From Bombyx mori (Eukaryota; Arthropoda; Insecta; Lepidoptera; Bombycidae): a stretch of 64,000 bases of DNA. The notes beneath the pieces were generated by a model. It worked only from the letters and a program-made list of their open reading frames with translations. It searched no databases and had not been told where the DNA came from. Of this stretch, positions 44,565 to 55,768 are shown piece by piece. Within the stretch, counting starts at the first letter, position 1. Each line of letters opens with the position of its first letter. The DNA lies in assembly GCF_030269925.1 (NCBI RefSeq), contig NC_085121.1:16757501-16821500 (forward strand), given 5' to 3'. Position numbers and translations under genes: made by a program.

Positions 44565-44952
44565 TCTAATATATAAAATTCTCGTGTCACAATGTTCGTT
44601 CCCATACTCCTCCGAAATCGCTTGACCGATTCTCATGAAATTTTTTATGCATATTCAGTAAGCCTGAGAATCGGCTACTATCTATTTTTCATACCCCTAA
44701 GTGATTAGGGTTGTCCACCCCTAACATATTTTTTTTTATTTGGACTTTTTTTTTGTTATAATGAGGTATTATGTGGTTGAATGAGGTTTTGTTATTTTTA
44801 TTATATATTCCCTCATCGTTCACAGCACTACATACCTCTTTCACTCATTTACCACATCCTTACACACTTACAATAACTTAGTTTTTTTTTCTACACTAGA
44901 AATTCCCTAGAAATCTTATATATGGTAAAACAATGTTTGCTGGGTCAGCTAG
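44565..44952 (+). mobile_element. Non-autonomous Helitron, second family
   Basis: TCTAATATATAAAATTCTCG at the 5' end, GCTGGGTCAGCTAG at the 3' end, A44564 and T44953 flanking. The internal CTCCGAAATCGCTTGACCG block is typical of lepidopteran Helitrons. No ORF. Confidence 0.82.
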
Positions 44953-45164
44953 TAGTTTATAAGAATTCATTGGCTGAGTTAATATATGTTTTGTTAACTT
45001 CATAGTTTGTATTCTGAAAGTCTTACCTTTTACTTCTTTTGCCTAAGCGTATGTAAATTAGCAAACATAGTTGAATCTCATTCTTAATTAAGTCAGAGTT
45101 GTTTATTGGAGATCGGAAAAGGACAGGATGGATATGCGCAGGTTCTCTCTTTTTCATCTTAATA

Positions 45165-45290
45165 ACTAAACTGAGGCCTTAGAACTCATATCTCAAGGTG
45201 GGTGGCTGCATTTTGTGTTACGTTATCTATGGGCTCCGGTAACCACTTGACACCAGGTGGGCTGTGAGCTCGTCCAGCCATATATGCGAT
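45165..45290 (+). mobile_element. Bm1 3' fragment
   Basis: TGAGGCCTTAGAACTCATAT through GAGCTCGTCCAGCC. Confidence 0.85.
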
Positions 45291-45771
45291 AATAATAATA
45301 AAAACTCTTTTTTCGGGCATTATTTTCCGCTATCAACCAAGCCGAAAATGCCAATACAAATCACACCTTCAAACAGTATTCTTATGTCTACGCGACATTA
45401 GCGACGCCTTGAAACGTAATAATGATGTGGTTTCAAGGGGTAGGGGTGTCCTCTTTAACATCAGATGGAGCCTCTATATATCAGGATCATCTCAAACAAT
45501 TCATCAGCCGATGGTTCTACTAATACAAAATTGAGCAAAAGCAAAACGCAACAAGCATTCACATTCCCGTGAACGCCCTCATCTATAGATCATAATATAA
45601 TTGCGTCGCGTTAGAGTCCCTTATCCGTTTGATTGATGGAGCCCGCATCTTCTTGTATCACCTGGACTGGGTGATTAATGAGCGGGTCTATTGGCTCGGG
45701 TGTCAGAGCGAGACGTACTGTGTTTTTGTTCGCACAGTGATGAGAGGAGCGGGAAGCGTTTTTATTCCTTA

Positions 45772-46149
45772 CAAGCGGCCCGCTCCGGCTCCGCTCGGGT
45801 CTTTAACAAAAATTTCAACGATAGTTGACGTTGTTTTATTTTTTAAACAAAAGAACACTTGTTGCGACATAGCTACAATAGTAAAACATATGCTTTTTGT
45901 AAATAATAATGTGTTCTACAAAGTCGTAGTACATTATTTTATTCTATCATCAATAGCTTTCGCAGGACACGCGTTGTAAAGAATATTTTAGGTAATTTTT
46001 TAACACTTATTGGAGTTTTAGTAAGGATCACTCGGGAATAGTGTAGCTTCCAAACAGTGAAAGAATTTTTCAAATCGGTCCAGTAGTTTCGGAGCCTATT
46101 CGAAACAAACAAACAAACAAATCTTTCCTCTTTATAATATTAGTATAGA
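45772..46149 (-). mobile_element. Non-autonomous Helitron, fourth family
   Basis: 5' TCTATACTAATATTATAAAG (right end), 3' end GAGCGGGCCGCTTG (CTAG decayed to CTTG), A45771 and T46150 flanking. Its 5' terminal 15-mer is followed by five further tandem copies. Confidence 0.78.
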
Positions 46150-46225
46150 TAATATTAGTATAGATAATATTAGTATAGATAATATTAGTATAGATAATAT
46201 TAGTATAGATAATATTAGTATAGAT
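46136..46225 (-). repeat. Tandem array of a Helitron 5' terminus
   Basis: Six perfect copies of the 15-mer ATCTATACTAATATT (minus strand): the true Helitron end plus five extra at 46151-46225. Each unit contains the A and TC of the insertion junction. Confidence 0.85.
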
Positions 46226-46261
46226 AATCATTCATCAACGAATCTGAGTGCTCACTTACCC

Positions 46262-46612
46262 GATCCTGCGGACCGAATGATAAACAGTCGACGTGGCTCT
46301 AAGCACGTCATTACGAATTCTCCCGATCCATTAATGGTGCTTTTAGGTACATCAAGCAACGGTCACCGTCCTCGCCGAACCCATCGCCTGCGACGAAGGG
46401 CTCGGCGAGTAAATTAGCCCATAGATACAGCCCACTGAGTTTCTCGCCGGATCTTCTCAGTGGGTCGCTTTTCCGATCCGGTGGTCGATTCTGCGAAGCA
46501 TTGCTCTTGTTAGGACCAGTGTTAGCAACACTTCCGGTTTGAGCCCCGAGAGCTCACCTACACGCTAGGGTAAAGCTGAAATAGCCTATCAAGGCTATCA
46601 GCATAGGCAGGA
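46262..46612 (+). mobile_element. Jockey-like LINE 3' tail
   Basis: Plus-strand copy: CTGCGGACCGAATGATAAAC, CACGTCATTACG, then the hairpin at about 46434-46467 with a perfect CCCACTGAG/CTCAGTGGG stem, ending in AGCATAGGCAGGAAAA. Confidence 0.75.
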
Positions 46613-47206
46613 AAAGTGCTCGAAAGGCCTTCAAGGGCTTTTTATATTACACTTTGATTCTTCTCTTTGAGTGATAATGATATACATTTGGAATTTATCA
46701 CAAAAATAATAACACTGTTTTAATATACATCAGATTCATAACACCGTTGTCATCTTAACTTGAATTTAGTTAGAGAATTGTAAACCAGGAGCATTATTTT
46801 CGAAATATCTAGAATGGGAACGTCAATCCCAATTAATTTTACGCATAGTCATTTCAAATGAGTTTATTGGCAACTGTACTTGGATCATTACTGTTCAGGT
46901 GTAATGTGAATTACAAAAACCGCTGTCCGCCCTCTCATCACGGAGTAAGCGTCTGTAATGTTCTCCTTATGACACAGATCGGACACAAGCCTACTACAGA
47001 ACCGACTGTACAACAGATATCAGCTTGCTTTATTACTTAAGTTGTACTGTTAATTATTATTAATACTTCTAAACATCAACGTATCGGAGACACTACAATT
47101 ATTAACACCATCGTTAGACATCGTAGGGGCGAATAGGGGGATCGAGCTAAGAGAAATATTGAGTACACCAATCACGTTTGTTGGCTTACAACTATTTAGA
47201 ATTATA
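46613..47206. other. No feature recognised
   Basis: AT-rich; no ORF with recognisable motif. 47618-48017 is likewise empty. Confidence 0.5.
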
Positions 47207-47617
47207 GTGGTCCCGCAGTAGTCGAAATTCGACTATAATTAAGTGGAACTGTAAGTTTGTATACTATTATGATTGTATTTTATACTTCTATAATCACAAA
47301 TTTCGCCATGACTACACTATAAAAAATATTAACAAAGACAAACAATATTTAATCTCAAATTGACAACAGACGTCAAGAACAAAAGCTTGACAATAAATAG
47401 TATGCATGCGTGTGTGCCTAAAATACATGGTATGTAGTGTGTGTAATGTTTTCTTTATTGATTGAATGTATCTTTTATGCATTATTTAAAAAAAATATTA
47501 GCATTGTGCACTTCCTCTCTATATTCTCTATAAGTGTGGAAATTTTCATACTCCTCCGTCCGTGCAATTTTCGTAAAAAAGGATACAAAGTTTTTGCTTC
47601 ACGTATTAATATATAGA
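47207..47617 (-). mobile_element. Helitron (Lep1-like), copy 5
   Basis: Hairpin TAGTCGAAATTCGACTA present; the last bases before it are mutated so CTAG is lost. 5' TC at 47617. Confidence 0.85.
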
Positions 47618-48017
47618 TTCTCTTGACGTTAGCAAACGAAAACGAATGACAGTTCTTAGGACGAAGGAACCGCTCTTCAAGAAGGCTGGTTGGTAAGTGT
47701 GTTGGCGTCTACGCGCCTCCATCGACTAGGATCTGTCGTAGCCCGAAGTTAGCCGAGTTCTGACAATACCGCAATCGTGCTGCCATCTCTCGGGAATCGT
47801 GATGCGTTTCGTTTAGCTACCAAACTAATGACCGTCCCCGACAAACGTATATATAATATTTACGCAAAAGACTAACTCAGTATAGCTTGGCCTAAATGAT
47901 AATACGCCGGATGTACTCGCATGAAACAATACCAATATTCTGGCCAACATGGACTTTAAATTGCTAAGTTTCAGAACATTTGTTTCTTAGGAAACACGTA
48001 CCTACTCAGCACATATT

Positions 48018-48325
48018 AACTGCGGCTTCCAGGATTTGAGCTCCACCATTGAGCTAATCGAGCCGAAGCGATGGGAAGACGACTTGAAGCAAGTAGCTGG
48101 GCCAGGATGGTTACGTACAGCAAAGGACAGAAGCAAATGGAAATCCTTAGAGGAGGCCTTTGTCGAAAGACAAGCTGTTAAGAGGAGAGATAAGCCGAAT
48201 GCCGAGATATGTTTTAGTATAAGTTAATTTTATAGTTTTCTTACCTCTATTGTTATCATTTTATTTTTAGTTAAATAAGTTAAACTCTAACAGCAATAAA
48301 GGCTTATTTATTTATTTATTTATTA
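48018..48325 (+). mobile_element. RTE-like LINE 3' end with (TTTA)n tail
   Basis: The frame 48036-48224 has KRWEDDLKQVAG, then WLRTAKDRSKWKSLEEAF, the C-terminal signature of RTE-type ORFs (RWxDDL...AGxxWxRxAxDRxxW). It ends in TAA, a short 3' UTR with AATAAA and (TTTA)n. Confidence 0.75.
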
Positions 48326-48719
48326 TTGAGCTAATAGTTTTTCTTCAGGTTAATAGAGTTGCCTAAATCATGACCCAAATCATTGATAGACTGAGTAATA
48401 TTTTTTTTGTCTGATTCAACAAATACGTCCATATAAAAGATAATTTGTAACCAGAATTTCTGTGAGAAAATACGATTATTTCGTTAATAGAAAATACAAT
48501 GATAAGATACATATAAAGGCAATTAATCGGCCAATATGTTTGTGTGATGGACGATCAGATCCGGGTCGAGTAATTGGTTTGATAGGTTTGCATCGTCTGC
48601 GTTACGATAAACCTTGGGTATTATAACAAGAACATTATTATATTTTGTTCAAGTAAAATATAGTTCGGTTATTAGATAAATATGCTCTTGTAACTTAATG
48701 ACTAAAATAACCAGAAATG

Positions 48720-48966
48720 TTTTTTTTTATTGCTTAGATGGATGAACGAGCTCACAGCCCACTTGGTGTTAAATGATTACTGGAGCCCATAGACATCTAC
48801 AACGTAAATGCGTCATCTACCTTGAGATGTAAGTTCTAAGATCTCAAGTATAGTTACAACGGCTGCCCCACATTTCGAACCGAAACGCATTACTGCTTCA
48901 CGGCAGAAATAGGCGGGGCTATGGTACGTACCAGTGCGGACTCACAAGAGGTCCTACCACCAGTAA
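48720..48966 (-). mobile_element. Bm1 SINE, 5'-truncated
   Basis: Carries the variants GGTACGTACCA, TTCGAAATGTGGGG and CACCAAGTGGG (minus strand), also found in 52636-53083. Confidence 0.9.
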
Positions 48967-49039
48967 ATGACTAGTTAATGACTAAAATAACCGTAAATGT
49001 AATTTTACGATTTAGTTAAAATTATCAACTGTCAAATAT

Positions 49040-49215
49040 GAATGTGGAAGGACATAGAGGAAGAGGTTGGTTGAAGAAGAAATGGATGGATTGCGTGAAA
49101 GACGATATGGGTAAGAGGGGAGTGAGAGAAGAAATGGTATATGATAGAAGAGTATGGAAGGAGAAAACATGTTGCGCTGACCCCTGGTAACTGGGAGAAG
49201 GGCAGGATAATGATG
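49040..49215 (+). mobile_element. RTE-like LINE C-terminal fragment
   Basis: The translation contains GRGWLKKKWMDCVKDDMG and VWKEKTCCADPW, a conserved RTE C-terminus. The 3' end is followed by AATGATGAAGG, a short trinucleotide tail. Confidence 0.75.
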
Positions 49216-49659
49216 AAGGATATCACTGGTCTGTGGACTGTCAAAGGACTGTCAAATTCAATTCTGGAAGTCGAAACGATAAGAACAATGCGTTGCGAAG
49301 CAATCGAACATCCGTGCTGGAGTACGAAGAATGCTGAGGTGAAGCGAAATAGTGAAATTAACAGTATCTAATCTTTGCTAATGAGTGAAGGATGCTATAC
49401 GCGGACTACGAGAACTTTCGAACCGGCTTTTCGTAACAATACCATCAAACATTAAATTCGTTCAAACGCCTCATTACGGAGCATTTTTTAAATATTAGTC
49501 AACCAGTTTAATATGTGATAAGGTAGATTTCTGAAATTGGTATCTACTTCAATTGTATATGTTTCAAAAGGTATTTTATGTATCTTTTATATGTAAATTG
49601 CTTATTCTTATTTATGTTTAAATAAGCAAAAATTTTAATAATTATTATTATATTATATT

Positions 49660-49715
49660 GTGTATTATTTGTATGTATATTTACAGATATATGTATGTAT
49701 GTATGTGTATGTATA
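49660..49715. repeat. (TATG)n microsatellite
   Basis: Imperfect TATG/TGTA repeats around ATGTATGTATGTATGTG. Confidence 0.8.
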
Positions 49716-49727
49716 TGTATTTCATTG

Positions 49728-49873
49728 TATTCGGGCGTAGCTTGTTTCCAAATGATTCTTGTCCACCTGATGTTTGTCTGGAAGAGATCGCTCTTAGCGA
49801 TAAGACCGTCAATTGTACTTTTTTGTATTTAATGTTTCACACTGTTTATTTGTTTTTTTGGTGTACAATAAAG

Positions 49874-49910
<37 letters not shown>
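49728..49910 (+). mobile_element. LINE 3' UTR with (CT)n tail
   Basis: TGTCTGGAAGAGATCGCTC, AGCGATAAGACCG and GTGTACAATAAAGAATA form a 3' end I recognise as recurrent in lepidopteran LINEs. It runs into about 15 CT units (49880-49909). No coding sequence is left. Confidence 0.55.
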
Positions 49911-49913
<3 letters not shown>

Positions 49914-50366
49914 GTATGTCTAACGGCGCACCAGTTGTTTCAACAAAGTGTATATATTTTTATATATTTACAATAGATACAATGGTATATAATTGTGAAA
50001 TCCAGCCATATAAAAACCTTCCAATGCACTTTTACAGAGCTCGCATAAGAACAAAGAACACTAAACAATATTTTCTTTGTTTGATCAATTATTTGTCCAC
50101 ATTTAAGTAAAGCTTCAGTGCACGTAGTATAGTTTAATTGCACAGCTGTTATTTTCTCTTTGTAATTTAAAATATGTGTGGTGTCGCGGGACGCCGGATA
50201 GGAACGAAGTTCCTTATTATAAAAATATTAATTTTAAGTTCTATTCGAGGTATAAAGAAAATAATTATTCGGGTATACAATTTTTTTATTATTATTTATG
50301 TTTTTTTATTGATAAAAATAAAAATAAAACAACTTTACAAAGTTATCAACTTTATTTTATTCACAA

Positions 50367-50645
50367 CTAGCTGACCCGGCAGACTTCGTGGTGCCTCAAT
50401 CGATAAATAAAATACCTAAACTTTTGTATAAAATAAACTTAAAACAATCAACAGGAATTCGTCCGACGGGGGACACATCAAAGGAAAAATAAAATTTGTG
50501 TTTTTATTTCATTCCGAGCATTTTCATATTGATCTACCTTTTAAACTTTCTCTGGACTTCCACAAATAATTCAAGACCAAAGTTAGCCAAATCGGTCCAG
50601 CCGTTCTCGAGTTTTAGCGAGACTGACGAACAGTAATTCATTTAA
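50367..50645 (-). mobile_element. Helitron, third family, 5' end lost
   Basis: CTAG at 50367-50370, then CTGACCCGGCAGACTTCG. It shares GTCCGACGGGGGACACATC and the CTCGAGAACGGCTGGACCG block (reverse complement) with 35310-35605. Confidence 0.8.
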
Positions 50646-51039
50646 CAATGACATTAAACATTTAGCATATTAACAATGATTTATAACAAATATAATATAA
50701 CAATAATATACAAAGAATCAGCTATTTAGATTAATAATAATAATTAAGCCTCTTTATGTTCTATCATAGAAATAATAATAACCGTCATCACGTAGACTAT
50801 ACATTAGACACTGTATAGCCATCATACTAAGACTATACATAAATAATAAAAATCTTACATTACGGACGTTTTTCCCCAGTTAGGGTACCCCTCCGCATCT
50901 TCCCATAAGGAACTTCGTTCCAAAAAAGTTTACACATTAATTTTGTATATAAAGTAATGAGTTACATTTCAATCGATTGGGAATGAATGTCCTTCAATGT
51001 TAACATGTTCGGTAATATTTTTGTTTAGTGTATCTTTGT

Positions 51040-51290
51040 TACCGACCAGCAGAGTTTAACAAGAAACTTTTTGTTCAGGGTAGGGTCAATGGTAAAAGAT
51101 CTCGTGGACGAAACCCCATGCGCTGGACTGATCAAGTGAGAATCCTTAGCAAAACCCCACTTAATGAGTGCGTGCGCCAAGCCTCAATTCGCGAACTATG
51201 GAGAACAGCTGTCAAGGCTTTAATAAACAATGATTCTACGTGACCACAACTGCTCTGCCAAGAGTAGCGGACTATGATGATGATGATGAT
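51040..51290 (+). mobile_element. RTE-like LINE 3' end with (ATG)n tail
   Basis: The open frame to 51243 encodes GKRSRGRNPMRWTDQVR and ELWRTAVKAL, the typical RTE terminus. A short 3' UTR follows and then (ATG)7 at 51271-51292. Confidence 0.8.
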
Positions 51291-51337
51291 GATGACATTT
51301 GCTACAAGAGGTGTTTATAGTTTCACGACACAACTAG

Positions 51338-51394
51338 GTAAGGTGGTGGTGGTACCTACCCGTGCGGACTCACACGAGCGGTCCTACCACTACT
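51338..51394 (-). mobile_element. Small Bm1 fragment
   Basis: GTGGTACCTACCCGTGCGG and GGTCCTACCAC only. A second trace (AACCCATAGACAT, CTACCTTGAGATATG) lies at 52130-52190. Confidence 0.6.
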
Positions 51395-52454
51395 ATTAAT
51401 ATTTCAAGTAATTTGAACCATTTACAGAGCACAATATCAAACAAAAAGAGAAAAAAAAACAGTTATATATTCACCAGTAGCTTAACAACTTTAATAGAAC
51501 ATGAAAGAAACCATTTAGGATATAATACTCAAACGGCTGAATAAGAAGACTTTGTGACTTTAGCATTAAACATTTTCTTCTTTCAACATGATTACATACA
51601 TTTTTCGCTGGAAGGTTCCAGTGAAATTGGTTATTAGGACTTGGGTAAAGTTTTAACCTGATCTCAAATTATGGACAGCAACAATATCACGACTTTTTTT
51701 TTGGCTTTAGCTTAAAATTAGATGGATCTTACGTATACAGAAATGAAGAAAAACAAGTTTTCTTTATTAAAATTGCGGCATACTCATTTCATTGTCATAA
51801 TAACAAAAGGATAAACTGTTTTTTTAACATTCCTTTCCTTTCCCATTTCCATTTTTTATTATAAAAGCCTCATTTATCAAATAAAAGCTGTGGAAACAAA
51901 AAAAATGACATTTCAAAAATGAACTTTCTCAATCGCATCCGAGTTTTAGTGCTTCAATTTTTCCAATTTCGCACAATACCGTCGAGCTTAAAGCTTCCGA
52001 TACGAACTTTACTAAGTTTTCGTTGAAAAGTATTTCCGGTTTATGTATTTGATTTTGAAATTGGATTTTTGTTTCTCTATTTGTTTTCTAAGTTGAGATG
52101 AGCACATGTCTTGTCATTAACTTTATATGGGAACCCATAGACATAGACGTGAATCACACTATCTACCTTGAGATATGACTTCGATTATCATAAAACTTAT
52201 CTCTACTTGAACTGTGAGGTTTACTAGTTATTTGATTAAAAAATAACTAGGTGCCACTACGACGGAAGAAATATAACGAGGCAACAACAAGGACATCCGT
52301 ATCAACTTATTAATATTTGGACAGACTATTTTAACCTTTATATTCTCTGTACTAAGGTTTACTTTTAAGGTATAACAACATGAATTTGAGTGTCATATTT
52401 ATGTTAGTTATCAAAAATGGCTTTTGAGCAACGAGGTTGACTGTTGATGCATAG
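51395..52454. other. No feature recognised
   Basis: AT-rich; only a short Bm1 trace at 52130-52190. Confidence 0.5.
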
Positions 52455-52590
52455 ACGTTGTGGTCCATGGACATCTGCAATGCCAGGGGTACAGACGCTC
52501 AATAACTAACACCATGGACTCCTTTCAATCTTCATTTCAAGGACATGTCATTGTGGAGGGGAGATTCATTCCAACGCCGGATGGTATATT
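52455..52590 (-). mobile_element. Degenerate BMC1-like fragment
   Basis: Recognisable blocks CCATGGACATCTGCAATGCC and GGACATGTCATTGTGGAGG occur in the same order as in the long copy. The poly(A) end is lost. Confidence 0.6.
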
Positions 52591-52635
52591 TCAGCTTTCA
52601 CAAGACATATAGTATGTTTGAAAGTTTGGGAATGA

Positions 52636-53083
52636 TTTTGAAGTCGTCGTGCCCTAAAAGATAAGACGTCCAGTGCATTCGTATATAGCGATGCAACGGT
52701 GTTCGAATCCCGCAGGCGGGTACCAATTTTTCTAATGAAATACGTACTTAACAAATTTTCACGATTGACTTCCATGGTGAAAGAATAACATCGTGTAATA
52801 AAAATCAAACCCGCAAAATTATAATTTGCGTAATTACTGGTGGTAGGACCTCTTGTGAGTCCGCACTGGTACGTACCATAGCCCCGCCTATTTCTGCCGT
52901 GAAGCAGTAATGCGTTTCGGTTCGAAATGTGGGGCAGCCGTTGTAACTGTACTTGAGATCTTAGAACTTATATCTCAAGGCGGGTGGCTCATTTACGTTG
53001 TATATGTCTATGGGCTCCAGTAATCATTTAACACCAAGTGGGCTGTGAGCTCGTTCATCCATCTAAACAATAAAAAAAAAAAA
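52636..53083 (+). mobile_element. Full-length Bm1 SINE
   Basis: tRNA-like head with perfect B box (52701-52710) and poly(A) end. Shares private variants with the copy at 48720-48966. Confidence 0.92.
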
Positions 53084-53689
53084 GAACTAGTCAAACTGAA
53101 TAATAACTCGATTTGGTGCCACTCCAACTGAGATCTAAGGTTTATGCTTCAAAGGGGACAAGGGGTATTTGTTGCTACCGAAACAACAATATCAGAACTA
53201 CACGAATAACGTTTTCATAATCGTCAACTTCTATTTAAAAAACAATTCTAAATGTAACAAAGCCCGATAGAAATAAAAGCAAGCGAGATTAAACCAAGAA
53301 ATTGCAGCAACGAACTATCAAAAGGAAAAATATCTGAGAAACGTAAGGATTAAAAGAGATTAAAGGATATAAGTTTTAATCTCACCGTTTAGAGTTCAAC
53401 GGTTTGTTTTTGAAGAAACTACGTATTTGTTATGACGTTGGACTTCATCGACTAGTGTTCAAGATTTCAAGCAAAATAAATATACGAACATTTCTAATTG
53501 CAATTACTTTTAAATTATTTATTTATTAAATAGATTAACGACCTCATAGGTCACGCACGTAATGATAATCCATACATGAGTAATGTTTTATCTTGAAACA
53601 TGAGGTCAATCTCAATTTTGTTGAATGTCGGCTGATTCTCCGAAATAGTGCTATTACCGCGCTTAAAATAAAGATATTATAGTTAAACG
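53084..53689. other. No feature recognised
   Basis: AT-rich; nothing supportable. Confidence 0.5.
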
Positions 53690-54345
53690 TCGTAATATAA
53701 TAATGTTGAAACGCTGGCAAGGTTACGCCGGTAAGAGCAACGCCATCTATCGCCGAATAGCCAAAACAAATATCAAAGGATCTAGTAACATATAGAGCCC
53801 TCGAGAAGCACAACGCCATCTATTGTCAGATAGCGGAAGCACACATCGACGGTACTCGACTTGTGAGGAATGTTCTCGACAATTCTAGGGATATCGTATC
53901 TATACTAATATTATAAAGAGGAAAGATTTGTTTGTTTGTTTGTTTCGAATAGGCTCCGAAACTACTGGACCGATTTGAAAAATTATTTTTCCATTAGAAG
54001 CCGACATTGTCCCTGATGAACATAGGCTACTTTTAAAAAAAAAAATTAAATTTTTTTTTAATTTTTTTTTTTTGGTTTCATGTGTGTTTTAATGTTTCCG
54101 AAGCGAAGCGAGGGCGGGTCGCTACTCGATTATAAAAGCATTGCAGAGATGGCACACACCATTTAGTAATCGGAACTATTCGAAGCGAAACAGCGAATGG
54201 ATCACCTGAAGCGAAGCTGAAGAAGTGAATTGAAAATTTTAAAGTGTTCGTGAAGTGTTTTAAATGTTCTAAGTGATAAATATAGTTTTGATTTATATTT
54301 CAGTAGAATTTTATTTATCCCGAATCCCAGCGCGTAACAATACAA
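53690..54345 (+). mobile_element. Possible solo LTR split by a Helitron
   Basis: Removing the Helitron joins ...GGGATATCGTA to TCGATTATAAAAGCATTGC. This gives a TATAAAAG promoter-like box followed ~190 bp later by a polyadenylation-like region and CCCAGCGCGTAACAATAC. That layout suggests a Ty3/gypsy-type LTR without internal genes. The 5' limit is unknown. Confidence 0.3.
53899..54125 (+). mobile_element. Short Helitron, fourth family, inserted in an LTR-like sequence
   Basis: TCTATACTAATATTATAAAG at the 5' end, GGGCGGGTCGCTAC at the 3' end, between A53898 and T54126. Related to 45772-46149 in its first ~90 bp. Confidence 0.72.
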
Positions 54346-54863
54346 TATGTTTTCATAGTCTACCAATGGCACCCATTAATGAAAAAAAATATGAAAAAAT
54401 ATCAAAAATTTGTAAAGATATGGCAATAGCATCACGAGACTACATTTCGTAAAAATCAATCGTTGGCTTGTTTCTGCATAAGACTGTCCAATTAATCTCG
54501 GCTCTTAAACACTAGTTTAGCTGTAACTCGGTTCGAGTTACGTTCAGTCGAGACGGCGCCTGCTTTCATTGGCAGCTGTTAAAATGAAAATGTATTAAAG
54601 AAGACATTTTCCTTGACGTCCCCATTTTATCAGTTTAATGTGTATCAATATAGTTTCTCTACTGTCTTTGTTTGAGCGCGTTTGTGTCTCAACGGTTTCC
54701 TAAGATAAATTATCTTATGAATCTAGATTCACGACCGTCTAAGTTCAGATGTTTTATGAATAAAATATGTTCAGTGAAACGTAATGAGCTGTAACTATTG
54801 GATTGAGGTAGTTTACTTCGTTCTAATATTGTCTGTCTTACTTCCTAATATCAACTATTATTA

Positions 54864-55180
54864 ACCAGCTTCAAAAAAGGAGGAGGTTCTCAATTCGACT
54901 CTATGCTTTTTTTAATGTTTGTTACCTCATAAATTTTGACTGGGTGAATCGTTTTTGATGATTATTTTTTTATTAGACGGCTTACACTTCCCGTGTGGTC
55001 CCATTACACTTTAGTCCAGTTCTGATAATGGTATCCATGAGAAAACCATATAAGTCTCAAATTTGCATTAAATACGTGCGCGACAAATAGAACAATTACT
55101 CAATAACTCAATATCACGCCAACCGATTTCGATGATTATTATTGTATTTAGTGTATATTAATTAGTTTTGGAATATCTTT
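54864..55180. repeat. Interspersed repeat with GGAGGAGGTTCTCAATTCG
   Basis: The sequence AAAAAAGGAGGAGGTTCTCA, followed by GTTACCTCATAAATTTTGAC, is a block I associate with non-autonomous elements in many insect genomes. Boundaries and class unclear. Confidence 0.35.
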
Positions 55181-55231
55181 TTTTTTTCTATTTGAAATCG
55201 GTTTTTGTTAAAGCATGTCTATTTACAATTA

Positions 55232-55768
55232 CTAGAGGTCCCACAGTAGTCGAAATTCGACTATAAATTATTAAAATTGTAAGTTTGTACACTATTATGA
55301 TTGTATTTTATACTTCTATAATCACAAATTTCGCCAAGGCTACACTATAAAAAAATATTAACAAAGACAAACAATATTTAATCTATTCTCAATTTGACCA
55401 CAGACGTCAAGAACAAAAGCTTGACAATAAATAGTATGCATGCGTGAGTGCGTCAAATACATGGTATGTAGTGTGTGTAATGTTTATTGATTTAATGTAT
55501 TTTTATGCATTATTTTAAAAAAATATTAGCATTGTGCACTTTTTCTCTATATTCTCTATCCTCCTCCTCCTCGAATCGTGTTCCTCATGTCTGAGGGTCG
55601 TGACCACCATCACCCATGAGCTTCAATCTTAAGATGTTTTTCCACTTTCCCCTGTCCACGGCGTCATATTTTTATTCTCTATAAGTGTGGAAAATTTCAT
55701 ACTCCTCCGTCCGCGCAAATTTCGTAAAAAGGGATACAAAGTTTTTGCTTCACGTATTAATATATAGA
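55232..55768 (-). mobile_element. Helitron (Lep1-like), copy 6, carrying an insertion
   Basis: Ends intact (CTAG at 55232-55235, TC at 55768-55767). Interrupted at 55560-55673 by a short element with a 10-bp target duplication. Confidence 0.87.
55560..55673 (-). mobile_element. Short truncated retroelement inserted in a Helitron
   Basis: 113-114 bp absent from the five other Helitron copies, flanked by TATTCTCTAT on both sides (55550-55559 and 55673-55682). Read on the minus strand it ends in (GAGGAG)n, consistent with a 5'-truncated LINE having a trinucleotide tail. Family not identified. Confidence 0.55.

Noticed and set aside
45629..45979. 116-codon plus-strand ORF at 45.6-46.0 kb
   Set aside because: Lies across a non-coding Helitron on the opposite strand; no motif and no homologue in other Helitron copies here.
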